Shown here: one piece after another, positions 1-7,177 of the stretch
Numbering within the stretch: the first letter of the stretch is position 1
Layout of the letters: every line of letters starts with the position of its first letter
Origin: an uncultured Bacteroides sp.
GTDB lineage: Bacteria > Bacteroidota > Bacteroidia > Bacteroidales > UBA932
Assembly: GCA_900543205.1 (NCBI GenBank)
Contig: UQQM01000022.1
Location: 1-34,488, forward strand
DNA: 34,488 bases
Direction: 5' to 3'
Program-made: the position numbers and the translations under genes
The notes under the pieces: model-generated
Seen by the model: the letters and a program-made list of their open reading frames with translations, nothing else
Databases searched by the model: none
What the model was told of the DNA's origin: nothing

Positions 1-161
1 CCCTGATTCCGCTCGCCCTCGGCGGCGAACTGCCGGGCAACGAGATCCAGAGCCCTATGGCCAAGGTCATACTCGGAGGTCTGCTGAGCTCGACCCTGCT
101 CAACGCCTTCGTGATTCCGATAGTTTATGACATCTTCAGCGAAAAGGAGGAAAAGAAATGA
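1..161 (+). CDS. RND efflux transporter permease, C-terminal end (CusA/CzcA-like), partial
   Basis: Only the last 52 codons of this gene are in the window; the reading frame is open from base 3 and stops with TGA at 159-161. The tail reads as the final membrane region of a heavy-metal-type RND permease: the pieces [18 protein letters not shown] and [19 protein letters not shown] match the last transmembrane helices of the CusA/CzcA family, and it ends in a charged cytoplasmic tail (SEKEEKK). Such permeases are trimeric inner-membrane pumps driven by the proton gradient. The stop codon overlaps the start of the following TolC-like gene (ATGA), so the two are translationally coupled; the periplasmic adaptor gene probably lies upstream, outside the window. 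The substrate (metal or other toxic compound) cannot be told from this fragment. Confidence 0.85.
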   Translation, partial: LIPLALGGELPGNEIQSPMAKVILGGLLSSTLLNAFVIPIVYDIFSEKEEKK

Positions 162-1369
162 AAACGATATACATCTTTCTGGCTGCCGTGTTCGCCTGCA
201 CTGCCGCAGCGGCGCAGAGCACCGATGAGATTCTCGGCCGGATCGAGGACAACAACCTGACCCTGAAAGCGCTCAGGCAGCAGGTAGAGGCGCAGGGCGA
301 CGCGAATCTCGCAGAATCCTCCCTTGAAGGCCCGGAAGTGGAGTTCGGCTATCTGTTCGGAGACGACGGACGCCGCAGGCACGACTTCGGAGTCAGCCAG
401 AGCTTCGATTTCGGGGCGCTCAGCGGGGCGAGGCGCAAGCTCGCCCTGGGCGAAAACGAACTGCTCGCCCTGGAATACCGCGCGAGCCGCAGGGACATAC
501 TCACTGCCGCCCGCAAGCTGGTCTGCCAGATAGTCTACAGCAACGCCCTGATTGAGGAATACCGGCACAGGGTGGAGAATGCGCGCACCGTGGAGCTTGC
601 GTACCGCTCGGGCTATGAAAAAGGCGAATTCTCCGTGATCGACTACCGCAAGGCGGCTGTAAGTCTTGCGGAAGTCGAAGGCAATCTGCGGCTGCTTGAA
701 GTCGAGAGGGACGGAATGCTCGCCGAGCTCAGGAACCTGAATGGCGGCGAAGCGATAGACATTAGCTCCTGTGAGCAGGAGACGGTCCTGCTGCCCGGCA
801 GCTTCGAGCAATGGCTGGACGAGGCCTCGGAAAAGAGCAGCGCACTGAACTATGTGCGCACGGCCACGGACATTTCGGAACAGCAGCTGAGGCTCAGCCG
901 CAGCGAAGCCTTCCCGAGCTTTTCATTGGGCTACAAGTCCGAGGTGGTTCCCGGTGAAGGGTTCAGGGGCGTAGCCGTAGGAATCAGCATACCGCTCTGG
1001 TCGGCAGGAAAGAAGATTTCCAGCGCGAAAAAGCAGATTGAGGCCGCGAAAACGGCCGAGCAGGACGCCCTGGTGCAGTTCAGGACGAATGCCGAGAATC
1101 TCTACAACAAGGCTATGAGGCTTGCCGAATCCGCTGCGGCAGTCGCGGTTGCGGCTGATTTGGAATCGGCGGCAACCAGTTCTGCAGCATCCGGTTCTGC
1201 CATAGCCGGGGGCCTGGACGACCTTCGAAAGGCGCTCGACAGCGGGCAGATGTCTCTGCTGGACTACATGGACGAAATCGGATATTTCTACAGTTCCCGG
1301 GAGCTCGCCCTTCAGACCCGCCTGGAATATATGCTGGCCGTGGCGGACCTGCTGGCATTGGAAATGTAG
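158..1369 (+). CDS. TolC-family outer membrane efflux protein (CusC/CzcC-like)
   Basis: 403 residues with an N-terminal signal peptide ([20 protein letters not shown], cleavage after AQ likely). The rest is long amphipathic, Ala/Glu/Leu-rich helix with two repeat halves, as in outer membrane efflux proteins: roughly residues 20-200 and 210-403, the second half carrying a strand-like stretch ([30 protein letters not shown], here paraphrased as two beta strands around residues 250-280) typical of the outer-membrane barrel. It would form the trimeric exit duct for the RND pump encoded just upstream. The start overlaps the permease stop by four bases (ATGA) and is preceded by AAGGAGG at 144-150, a canonical Shine-Dalgarno that is rare in this window, though it also encodes part of the permease tail. 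It is the last gene of the operon; a hairpin follows. Confidence 0.88.
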   Translation: MKTIYIFLAAVFACTAAAAQSTDEILGRIEDNNLTLKALRQQVEAQGDANLAESSLEGPEVEFGYLFGDDGRRRHDFGVSQSFDFGALSGARRKLALGENELLALEYRASRRDILTAARKLVCQIVYSNALIEEYRHRVENARTVELAYRSGYEKGEFSVIDYRKAAVSLAEVEGNLRLLEVERDGMLAELRNLNGGEAIDISSCEQETVLLPGSFEQWLDEASEKSSALNYVRTATDISEQQLRLSRSEAFPSFSLGYKSEVVPGEGFRGVAVGISIPLWSAGKKISSAKKQIEAAKTAEQDALVQFRTNAENLYNKAMRLAESAAAVAVAADLESAATSSAASGSAIAGGLDDLRKALDSGQMSLLDYMDEIGYFYSSRELALQTRLEYMLAVADLLALEM

Positions 1370-1387
1370 GCCGACTTTGGAGAAACA

Positions 1388-1420
1388 GGAAGCTCCGGAA
1401 CTGAACGCTCCGGAGCTTCC
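1388..1420. terminator. Hairpin between convergent genes, probable bidirectional terminator
   Basis: Perfect 12-bp stem: GGAAGCTCCGGA at 1388-1399 pairs with TCCGGAGCTTCC at 1409-1420 around a 9-base loop. It lies between the TolC-like gene (ends 1369) and the oppositely oriented gene ending at 1444. The flanks are only moderately T-rich on either strand (TGCATTATAT on +, TGTTTCTCC on -), so the hairpin is certain but terminator strength is inferred. Confidence 0.7.
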
Positions 1421-1443
1421 TGCATTATATCAAGCGGGATATT

Positions 1444-2277
1444 TCAGAAAGTCAGGAGTGCGCTGACGGGATAATGGTCGGAAATGTAGGGTATGCCGCC
1501 ATATTGCTTCCTCACGGTCTCGAACCTGTCGCACGAGCTGAAGCCGGAATACCAGATATAGTCCAGAATCCAGTCGTTCGCTCCCCAGCCGTTGAAGGTT
1601 CCGAGATGGTCGGTTTCCGTAGCGTTGTCCCTTGCGCTCAGCATCTTCGTCTTCAGCCCGTCAAGCACCGGATCGTCGGGAGTCACGTTGAAATCTCCGG
1701 TCAGCACCATAGGGTAGGCTTCGGGGTTGATGTCGGCTATCCTGTCCACTATCAATGCCAGTCCGTTCTTCTGGGCTTCCTTTCCTACATGGTCGAGGTG
1801 GGTGTTCACATAGTAGAACCTGCGGCCGGCCTTTTCCATGAGCGCCCAGGTGGCGGTCCTGGGGCATGCGGCGTCCCATCCCATGGAGGGTTCCCCGGGG
1901 GTCTCGGAAAGCCAGAACGTCCCCCATTCGATGAGCTTCACGGTCTCCGAATCGTAGAAGATGTCCATATGCTCCCCCGCGTCCTTGCCGTCGTCGCGGC
2001 CCACGCCTATGCTCTTGTATTCAGGCAGGTTGTCCGTGATGTACTCAATCTGGAAGTCGAAGGCCTCCTGCACGCCGAAAATGTCGGGATGCTTGTCCCT
2101 GAGCATCTCTATGGTGGCCGGACGGCGGTGCTCCCAGGAATTCTCCCCATCGTCGGCGACACCCATCCTGATATTGTAGGAGATTACGCTCAACTGTGTC
2201 GTTCCGCTCTGTCCGCAGCCGGACAGAAGCGGCAGGGCGGCGAGCAGCGCCGTGCAGCAGAATTGTAGTTTTCTCAT
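1444..2277 (-). CDS. Endonuclease/exonuclease/phosphatase family lipoprotein
   Basis: 277 residues. The N-terminus is a lipoprotein signal (hydrophobic core ALLAALPLL then the lipobox LSGC, Cys about residue 21), so the enzyme should sit in the periplasm or on the outer membrane. The body shows the motifs of the Mg-dependent EEP (exonuclease III/DNase I-like) fold in order: SYNIRMG near residue 34, the Glu of GVQEAFD near 70, NTHLDHVG near 158, LTGDFN near 191 and the C-terminal SDHYPV near 265. These are the metal and catalytic residues of the family, so an active phosphodiesterase or phosphomonoesterase is expected; Bacteroidota homologues are usually annotated only at family level, and substrates range from sugar phosphates to nucleic acids. 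The gene is transcribed alone, away from DUF3737 (74-base gap). Substrate is unknown. Confidence 0.87.
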   Translation of the reverse strand: MRKLQFCCTALLAALPLLSGCGQSGTTQLSVISYNIRMGVADDGENSWEHRRPATIEMLRDKHPDIFGVQEAFDFQIEYITDNLPEYKSIGVGRDDGKDAGEHMDIFYDSETVKLIEWGTFWLSETPGEPSMGWDAACPRTATWALMEKAGRRFYYVNTHLDHVGKEAQKNGLALIVDRIADINPEAYPMVLTGDFNVTPDDPVLDGLKTKMLSARDNATETDHLGTFNGWGANDWILDYIWYSGFSSCDRFETVRKQYGGIPYISDHYPVSALLTF

Positions 2278-2342
2278 GTGTGATTCTGTAAATCTGGTTA
2301 TTCAAGCAGTGATATGAATATACTAAAATTTGAAATTCATAG

Positions 2343-2350
2343 TATTTTTG
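2343..2350 (+). promoter_or_regulatory. -7 promoter element (TATTTTTG) for the DUF3737 gene
   Basis: TATTTTTG matches the Bacteroidota TAnnTTTG -7 box. Transcription should begin about 4-7 bases downstream, that is after the in-frame ATG at 2352, which argues for ATG 2373 as the true start. No good TTG lies 20 bases upstream. Confidence 0.6.
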
Positions 2351-2372
2351 CATGGTGAAAAATTCTGGAACC

Positions 2373-3215
2373 ATGCAGGAAATCAAAAATAAGGAATTCG
2401 GCGGCGAGCGTCCGCTGTTCGCGTCGCACGACCTCCATCTGGACAACGTGACCATACTTGCCGGCGAGTCCGCCATCAAGGAATGCAGCAACATAGTGGC
2501 GACCAATTGCCGCTTCGAGGGGAACTATCCCTTCTGGCATGTCCACGGCTTTACCATAGAGAACTGCTATTTCGCCGTCGGAGGACGTTCGGCGCTATGG
2601 TATTCCGACCATCTGAAGATGAAGGACACGGTCATCGACGCGCCCAAGATGTTCCGCGAGATGAACGGGATTGACATAGAGAACGTGGTGATGAACGACG
2701 CCGACGAGGTGTTCTGGCGTTGCAGGGACATCCGCGTGAAGAACCTGAAGCTGCATGACGGGACCTATCCCTTCATGTTCAGCCGCGACATCATCGTGGA
2801 CGGGCTGGAGAGCGACAGCAAGTACGTGTTCCAGTATGTGAAGAACGTGGAGATTCACAATGCGAAGATCAGCACGAAGGACGCCTTCTGGGAGGTCGAA
2901 GATGTCACCATCTACGACTCGGTGCTTGACGGGGAGTATCTCGGCTGGCATTCGCGCAATCTGCGTCTGGTGAACTGCCATATCTCGGGCGAGCAGCCGC
3001 TGTGCTATGCTCACGACCTTGTCCTCGAGAACTGCACCTTCGACCCGGCCTGCGACAGGGCTTTCGAGTACTCGACGCTGCGCGCCGACATCCGGGGAGG
3101 CATCACCAATATCAAGAATCCGACTTCGGGCCTGATTGTCGCCGACTCCATCGGCTCGGTGACTCTCGACGAGAATATTCTGGCGCCCGCCGACTGCGTC
3201 ATCAGAACTCGCTGA
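2373..3215 (+). CDS. DUF3737 family protein (right-handed beta-helix)
   Basis: 280 residues from ATG 2373; an in-frame ATG at 2352 would add seven residues but lies upstream of the expected transcription start. The sequence opens MQEIKNKEFGGERPLF, as DUF3737 proteins do, and then repeats a pattern of about 20 residues many times (for example VTIYDSVLDGEYLGWHSRNL, then LRLVNCHISGEQPLCYAHDL): a short beta strand ending in Asn/Asp, an aromatic-containing turn and the next strand. This is the signature of a parallel beta-helix like that of pectate-lyase folds. There is no signal peptide, so it is probably cytoplasmic. The family is common in gut Bacteroidota and Firmicutes, but no activity is established to my knowledge. 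It stands alone with its own promoter and terminator. Confidence 0.85.
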   Translation: MQEIKNKEFGGERPLFASHDLHLDNVTILAGESAIKECSNIVATNCRFEGNYPFWHVHGFTIENCYFAVGGRSALWYSDHLKMKDTVIDAPKMFREMNGIDIENVVMNDADEVFWRCRDIRVKNLKLHDGTYPFMFSRDIIVDGLESDSKYVFQYVKNVEIHNAKISTKDAFWEVEDVTIYDSVLDGEYLGWHSRNLRLVNCHISGEQPLCYAHDLVLENCTFDPACDRAFEYSTLRADIRGGITNIKNPTSGLIVADSIGSVTLDENILAPADCVIRTR

Positions 3216-3225
3216 TACCTATTAG

Positions 3226-3264
3226 TCCGGACTGTCCCAAGTTTGCTTGAACAGTCCGGATTTT
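3226..3264 (+). terminator. Intrinsic terminator after the DUF3737 gene
   Basis: Stem TCCGGACTGT (3226-3235) with ACAGTCCGGA (3251-3260), plus an inner CAAG/CTTG helix closing a TTTG loop, followed by TTTTG. It lies 10 bases after the stop codon. Confidence 0.8.
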
Positions 3265-3277
3265 GTAATACTGCTTC

Positions 3278-3400
3278 TTCGTCGAACCGGTATGCTGCCT
3301 CAGGAGAGGCTGGCCGCCCACGGCCGTGAGTGGGTGCCGCGAAAGCGGCGGGATGGAGCGTAGCGGAACCTCGAATGAGGCAGCATATCGGTTCGTCGGA
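3278..3400 (+). repeat. Long complex inverted repeat, copy A of a candidate structured element
   Basis: Bases 3278-3302 pair with 3376-3400: 25 positions with one mismatch and two G.U pairs, including 20 consecutive pairs. The 73 bases inside fold further: an inner GAGG/CCTC helix (3306-3309 with 3369-3372), a hairpin GGCCG-CCCA-CGGCC (3312-3325), the motif GGGTG (3332-3336), a hairpin GCCGC-GAAA-GCGGC with a GNRA tetraloop (3336-3349), CGGGATG (3349-3355) and AGCGTAGCGGA (3357-3367). The motifs recur in the element at 28207-28336, although the outer arms differ. It starts 13 bases after the T-run of the upstream terminator and ends five bases from the stop codon of the convergent gene at 3406. 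It is too complex for a simple terminator; it has no coding potential that I can recognise. Confidence 0.8.
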
Positions 3401-3405
3401 CAATA

Positions 3406-4395
3406 TTAGTTGCTACTTTCCGCAGCTTTCTTGTGACGGACGGCGCGGATGATCAGGAAGGCGGCGAGGGCGATGAAGCAGACAAGGATGCTGACCATTT
3501 CCGCGACATGGTTCATCGGGTCAATCCAGAACTCGGTCAGCAGACCGTTGCGCGCGAAGACCTCCACCGTAGTCCAGAATATCACCACCGTCGAAATCGC
3601 CATACGGATGTTGGGACCCCATGCTCCCAGCTTCAGCTCGTGGCGGAACATGAAGACCGAGCCCACGAGGCAGCCGACGGCTATGGCTATCGTGACGGGA
3701 TGGCTCTCCCCCAGGAAAGCAGGGTCGTAGACGAACATCAGCAGCAGATACATGGTCCACATCATGATGTTCAGCTCCATGAAGGTCGTAATCGCCGTGT
3801 GGTGGCTCATGGAACGGGGCACTATCTCCTGCATCCTCTTGCCGAAGAACACTTTCTGCAGCCAGTTGAGCGCGTGGCAGCCGGTGCGCGATCCGAAGAG
3901 ATAGAGCACGATGAACATAACCCAGAAGCCGAATGATGCCGGCATTATCAGATACTCCGGGCGCGAACCGCGCATCTCCTTGAGCACATCGGCTGGAATA
4001 TCATTCACGTTGACCCCGTTTATCAGCATGTCGTGGCTGACTCCGATGCCGTTGACGTATTCCGTAATCGTCTGGACCGTACCGGAGCCCACCAGGTCGT
4101 AATGCACGCCGAAACGCGTGGCGAAATAGCCGTAGAGGAACTCCACCCAGCCCGTCCAGAACAGCAGGCCGCCGAACAGACCGAACAGGGTCTGCTTCGT
4201 ATCGCCCTTGACGAACACACCCCAGACCGCTATCGCCAGTCCGACCGCACCCATTATGAAAGCGCAGGTGTTCATCACCGAATGCGTCATCGTCTCCTCC
4301 ATCACGCGCATCAGCGCATGACCGAGGGGCATCGTGAACAGAACGAGGAAGAACGATGCTATCGTCTTGCCCCAGTACAATTTCTTTTCTGCCAT
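3406..4395 (-). CDS. Conserved hypothetical multi-pass membrane protein
   Basis: 329 residues with about eight hydrophobic spans (around residues 9-28, 41-60, 68-93, 150-168, 203-222, 231-250, 262-282 and 296-318) and a larger hydrophilic loop at about 95-148 between spans three and four. The tail is short and basic (RAVRHKKAAESSN). There is no signal peptide beyond the first span. I do not recognise the family and no transporter motif stands out; His/Trp-rich stretches such as RFGVHYDL and SMSHHTAITTFMEL are notable but not diagnostic. The gene follows the TetR regulator with 24 bases between them, so the two form an operon and the regulator probably controls this protein in response to its ligand or to membrane stress. 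A role in small-molecule export or lipid handling is a guess from context only. Confidence 0.7.
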   Translation of the reverse strand: MAEKKLYWGKTIASFFLVLFTMPLGHALMRVMEETMTHSVMNTCAFIMGAVGLAIAVWGVFVKGDTKQTLFGLFGGLLFWTGWVEFLYGYFATRFGVHYDLVGSGTVQTITEYVNGIGVSHDMLINGVNVNDIPADVLKEMRGSRPEYLIMPASFGFWVMFIVLYLFGSRTGCHALNWLQKVFFGKRMQEIVPRSMSHHTAITTFMELNIMMWTMYLLLMFVYDPAFLGESHPVTIAIAVGCLVGSVFMFRHELKLGAWGPNIRMAISTVVIFWTTVEVFARNGLLTEFWIDPMNHVAEMVSILVCFIALAAFLIIRAVRHKKAAESSN

Positions 4396-4419
4396 AATAT
4401 CAATGTTTATCAGTCGTCG

Positions 4420-5055
4420 TCATTTGTCTTCGTCAGCACGGCGGTGCGGCTGGAGCGAATAGCGTCTTTCCAACATACAGAGCATCTCACGCTTGCGAGC
4501 CTGAAGATAATCTTCAATCTGCCCGGAGGTGAAATGCAGCACGTTCTCGAGCAGCGGTATGTTCCGGAAAGGTGCCGACGCGAGGGTCAGTACCGTATCC
4601 AGAATGTCGTAGATGCTCGTTTCAGGAAATATTCCGGCGGCCGTCTGCGCCGCAAGCCGCTCGGAATGCCCGGCTATCACTCCGCTTGCTTCGCTCATTC
4701 CGAATTCAAGGTAGCGGTCAAGAAGTTCGGGATGGTTGCGCGCAAGGTCCATGATTATGAAAGGCAGCCTCCGATGCCTGTCCATGCAATCGAAAATTGC
4801 CGAAGCGGCGTTCAGGATGGTCCGGAGAAAATCCCCCTCTCCATGCATTACGGGCTTGAGACCCTGCACGAAGTCGTAGACCATGTCGTCGAGTATCTTG
4901 AGGAACAGCTGCTCCTTGGTTCTGAAATAATAGTTGACCATCGCGTGCGTGACGCCGGCCTTCCGGGCTATCACCGCAGTGGAAGTGCCGTCGTAGCCTT
5001 TTTCGAAGAACTCCTCCGATGCCGCCAAAAGTATTTCCTGCTCCTTAGTCATCAT
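4420..5055 (-). CDS. TetR/AcrR family transcriptional regulator
   Basis: 211 residues from ATG 5055, chosen because AAAAAAAGGAAAA directly precedes it and because upstream in-frame starts would lie on the operator palindrome. Residues 1-50 are a typical TetR DNA-binding domain: ILLAASEEFFEKGYDGTST, then the helix-turn-helix VIARKAGVTHAMVNYYFRTKEQLF with the family's YYF(R/K)xKexL ending. The remainder is the variable all-helical ligand-binding and dimerisation domain. It would repress its own operon, which includes the eight-span membrane protein downstream, by binding the 31-bp palindrome at 5101-5131 that covers the predicted transcription start. The effector cannot be predicted from sequence. 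Confidence 0.88.
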   Translation of the reverse strand: MMTKEQEILLAASEEFFEKGYDGTSTAVIARKAGVTHAMVNYYFRTKEQLFLKILDDMVYDFVQGLKPVMHGEGDFLRTILNAASAIFDCMDRHRRLPFIIMDLARNHPELLDRYLEFGMSEASGVIAGHSERLAAQTAAGIFPETSIYDILDTVLTLASAPFRNIPLLENVLHFTSGQIEDYLQARKREMLCMLERRYSLQPHRRADEDK

Positions 5056-5100
5056 TTTTCCTTTTTTTCGTCGTTCTTTTGTCAGGCTCCGCGCCTTTGC

Positions 5101-5131
5101 GTTAACGATATTGTTTAACAAGGTCGTTAAC
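5101..5131. promoter_or_regulatory. 31-bp palindromic operator, probable TetR site
   Basis: Outer arms GTTAACGA (5101-5108) and TCGTTAAC (5124-5131) share the same centre, base 5116, as the inner palindrome TTGTT-T-AACAA (5111-5121). Thirteen of fifteen symmetric pairs match. It begins where the tetR transcript is predicted to start (about 5131, minus strand), the classic place for autorepression. Confidence 0.75.
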
Positions 5132-5137
5132 ACGGTG

Positions 5138-5145
5138 CAAATTTA
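5138..5145 (-). promoter_or_regulatory. -7 promoter element (TAAATTTG) for the tetR operon
   Basis: Minus-strand TAAATTTG fits the TAnnTTTG box; the predicted start falls at the edge of the palindrome at 5101-5131. No TTG is seen at the usual 20-base spacing. Confidence 0.6.
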
Positions 5146-5211
5146 GTGAATTGTTCAATATGTTGTTCGCTTTTGGCGGAAAATAAGCGAGATTGCGGGC
5201 GGCGGAAAGGC

Positions 5212-5242
5212 TTGCCGGATTGGAGGGAAGAGTGTATTTTTG
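5212..5242 (+). promoter_or_regulatory. Bacteroidota promoter for the HAD hydrolase gene
   Basis: TTG at 5212-5214, a spacer of exactly 20 bases, then TATTTTTG at 5235-5242. The predicted leader is about 12 bases with no Shine-Dalgarno. Confidence 0.7.
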
Positions 5243-5260
5243 CCGCCGTAAATTCATGAA

Positions 5261-5905
5261 ATGAAGAAATTCGACTGCATAATCTTCGATTTCGACGGTA
5301 CGCTGGCCGACACCGCCGCCGGAATCCTCGCCACCGTCAAGGAAACCTTCCGCCGCCTCGGCTTCTCCGGAGCCTCCGACGAGCGCATCCGTCCCACTAT
5401 CGGCCTTGTCCTGGAGCAGTCTCTCCAGCAGATCGGAGACCTCACCGAGGCCCAGACCCGGGATGCGGCCCGGCTGTACAGGGAGATATTCCCGGAATTC
5501 GGCGAAGTGAACAGCAGCCTCTTCCCCGGCGTGCCGGAGACTCTCGGCGAACTGCACGCACGTGGATACCGAATGGCGATAGCCACCTCGCGCGGAAGGG
5601 AGTCGCTGGAGGCCATCATGGCTCCCTACGGCGTCAGCGGATATTTCGAGGAGATGGTCACCGCCACCGACCGCCGTGCGCCGAAGCCTGCGCCCGACAT
5701 GGTGCTCACGCTGCTCGCACGAATGGGACAGCCTGCCGAAAGCGCGCTCGTGGTCGGGGATACGGTCTACGACCTTCTGATGGGCTCCGGCGCCGGCTGC
5801 CGCACCTGCGGCGTGACCTACGGAAACCAAAAGGAGACGCAGCTGCGCACCGCGTCTCCCGACCATCTTATCGGCAGTTTCGCCGAACTTCTGAAAATCG
5901 TCTAA
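5261..5905 (+). CDS. HAD family hydrolase (phosphoglycolate phosphatase-like)
   Basis: 214 residues, the usual length for the Gph/PpaX-like HAD subfamily with an alpha-helical cap. The four HAD motifs are present: DFDGTLADT near residue 10 (nucleophile and acid/base Asp pair), the Thr/Ser of ATSRGRESL near 107, the Lys of PKPAPDMV near 146, and VVGDTVYDL near 168 for the metal site. It should be a cytosolic Mg-dependent phosphatase acting on a small phosphate such as phosphoglycolate or pyrophosphate; the exact substrate is not readable. ATG 5261 is the only sensible start, since the nearby ATG 5256 runs into a stop after one codon. It is a single-gene unit with its own promoter and converges on the guanine deaminase gene. 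Confidence 0.87.
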   Translation: MKKFDCIIFDFDGTLADTAAGILATVKETFRRLGFSGASDERIRPTIGLVLEQSLQQIGDLTEAQTRDAARLYREIFPEFGEVNSSLFPGVPETLGELHARGYRMAIATSRGRESLEAIMAPYGVSGYFEEMVTATDRRAPKPAPDMVLTLLARMGQPAESALVVGDTVYDLLMGSGAGCRTCGVTYGNQKETQLRTASPDHLIGSFAELLKIV

Positions 5906-5927
5906 GAAGCTGTTTTGAAAACGGCTA

Positions 5928-6395
5928 CTAGTATTCGACCTTGTCGTCCTTCAGCTTCCAGGCTTCGAAGGCCTTGATGGCCTCCTCCGGGAGCAGCCTC
6001 ACCGGAGCGAGCCTGCGTTCTTCCGGCTTCAGGGCTATTTCCTTGTAGATGAACGCGTCATCGAAACCGATTTCCGCCGCGTCGTGCTGGTTGTTGCCGT
6101 AGTACATGCGGTCGAGGTGCGCCCAGTAGATGGCTCCGAGGCACATCGGGCAGGGCTCGCAGGAGGTGTAGATCTCGCAGCCGCTGAGGTCGAAGGTGTT
6201 CAGCTTGCGGCACGCCGCCCTGATTGCGCTGACCTCCGCATGCGCGGTCGGGTCATGCTCGTCAGTAACCCTGTTGCATCCCGTCGCCACGATTTCGCCG
6301 TCCTTTGCTATCACAGCTCCGAAAGGCCCGCCGCCCTCCGCGACATTGCGCACGGAGAGTTCTATCGCCTTTCTCATCAGTTCTTCCTTTGTCAT
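5928..6395 (-). CDS. guaD: Guanine deaminase (CMP/dCMP deaminase fold)
   Basis: 155 residues, matching the length and sequence pattern of the small cytidine-deaminase-fold guanine deaminase known from Bacillus. The zinc site is complete: HAEV at residues 52-55 (His ligand and catalytic Glu) and PCPMC at 81-85 (two Cys ligands). The stretches DPTAHAEVSAIRAAC, YTSCEPCPMCLGAIYWA and AEIGFDDAFIYKEI are characteristic of GuaD rather than of tRNA adenosine deaminase, and the enzyme ends in the usual EY. It converts guanine to xanthine and ammonia in purine salvage/catabolism in the cytoplasm. It lies 64 bases after the metallopeptidase gene on the same strand; a weak -7-like TATCTTGG at 6421-6428 may give it its own transcript. 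Confidence 0.85.
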   Translation of the reverse strand: MTKEELMRKAIELSVRNVAEGGGPFGAVIAKDGEIVATGCNRVTDEHDPTAHAEVSAIRAACRKLNTFDLSGCEIYTSCEPCPMCLGAIYWAHLDRMYYGNNQHDAAEIGFDDAFIYKEIALKPEERRLAPVRLLPEEAIKAFEAWKLKDDKVEY

Positions 6396-6459
6396 ATTGC
6401 ATCATTATTGAATAACTCCGCCAAGATAGCAAAAATTTCCGCCGGAAGAAGCCGGGAGG

Positions 6460-7119
6460 TCAGACAAGCGGGTACTTTTTCAACTCTTTCTGAAGAATGT
6501 ACTGGACCGGGAACCTTGCACGGCTGCGCCTGATTGCATCCTGCAGCTGCCGAAATGCCCCTTCCTGCTCCCCCGCCCCGGCGAGACGCCGGAGATTGTC
6601 CGCGTCCAGCTGCTCCAGCAGCGCGTGGAACTCCGGCCCGTGGTTCGGATGCCTCAAGTGGCAGAGCTCGTGCAGAATCACATGGTCGCACAGCAGCTGC
6701 GGCAGCCGCACGAGGTTCAGGTTGAGATTGATGTTGCCCCGGGCGGAGCAGCTACCCCAGTTGGACGAATTGTGCTTGATGAAGATGCGGCCGAAGCTGA
6801 AGCCGTAGCGCTCCGCCAGTTCGGAGAGACGCCGGGGCAGCAGCATTTTCGCTTCCTTGCGCATGGTCTCGATCCGCTCCGGAGCCACGGCAGCGGCAGA
6901 AGCGGCTTCCCGTACCGGCTTCTGCCTTTCCATCGTCTTCAGCACCCACTCGCGGTACTGCCCGAAGACCCGCAGTCCGGCGGCAAAGCTGCATGGCAGC
7001 GGCACCGTCACGGTAACGCCCTTCAGCGGATGCACCCTGATGCTGATCCGTCTCGCCCGCGCGCTCTTGACGAGCCGCACCGGGCCGATTTCGGGGTCAT
7101 TAAAGGTTCTTGAAGACAT
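6460..7119 (-). CDS. YgjP-like (M48/DUF45) zinc metallopeptidase
   Basis: 219 residues. The active site HELCHLRH at about residues 150-157 gives the HExxH zinc motif, followed by the conserved NHGPEFH with the next His ligand candidates. Upstream are KHNSSNWGSCS (about 115-125) and the N-terminal basic beta-rich part SARARRISIRVHPLKGVTVTVP, both typical of the YgjP/DUF45 family. The family is cytosolic and its substrate is not well established. The start codon at 7119 lies only four bases after a perfect TACCTTTG box, so the mRNA is probably leaderless. The C-terminus is basic and longer than the catalytic domain needs. Neighbouring genes offer no functional clue. Confidence 0.82.
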   Translation of the reverse strand: MSSRTFNDPEIGPVRLVKSARARRISIRVHPLKGVTVTVPLPCSFAAGLRVFGQYREWVLKTMERQKPVREAASAAAVAPERIETMRKEAKMLLPRRLSELAERYGFSFGRIFIKHNSSNWGSCSARGNINLNLNLVRLPQLLCDHVILHELCHLRHPNHGPEFHALLEQLDADNLRRLAGAGEQEGAFRQLQDAIRRSRARFPVQYILQKELKKYPLV

Positions 7120-7123
7120 GCGA

Positions 7124-7131
7124 CAAAGGTA
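7124..7131 (-). promoter_or_regulatory. -7 promoter element (TACCTTTG), four bases before the metallopeptidase start
   Basis: Minus-strand TACCTTTG is followed by TCGC and then the ATG. With a start 4-7 bases after the box the mRNA would begin at or inside the start codon. Confidence 0.65.
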
Positions 7132-7140
7132 TCAATTCTT

Positions 7141-7173
7141 TTTGTCTTATAAAGCCGGATTTGAGTATCTTTA
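7141..7173 (+). promoter_or_regulatory. Promoter for the ZIP transporter gene
   Basis: TTTG (7141-7144), 21 bases, then TATCTTTA (7166-7173), one base off the TAnnTTTG consensus. The ATG follows after four bases, so a leaderless mRNA is likely. Confidence 0.6.
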
Positions 7174-7177
7174 CAGA

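Noticed and set aside
3690..3710. Another occurrence of CGGGATG as a third copy of the structured element
   Set aside because: It lies inside the eight-span membrane protein gene, with no GGGTG, no 11-mer and no flanking inverted arms.
4995..5133. Longer TetR start at 5133
   Set aside because: It would add 26 residues encoded by the operator palindrome and would start upstream of the predicted transcript; the AAAGGA-preceded ATG at 5055 fits family length.
5906..5927. GCTGTTTT/AAAACGGC as a terminator between the HAD and guanine deaminase genes
   Set aside because: The arms leave a one-base loop, so only a short weak stem is possible, and there is no T-run on either strand.
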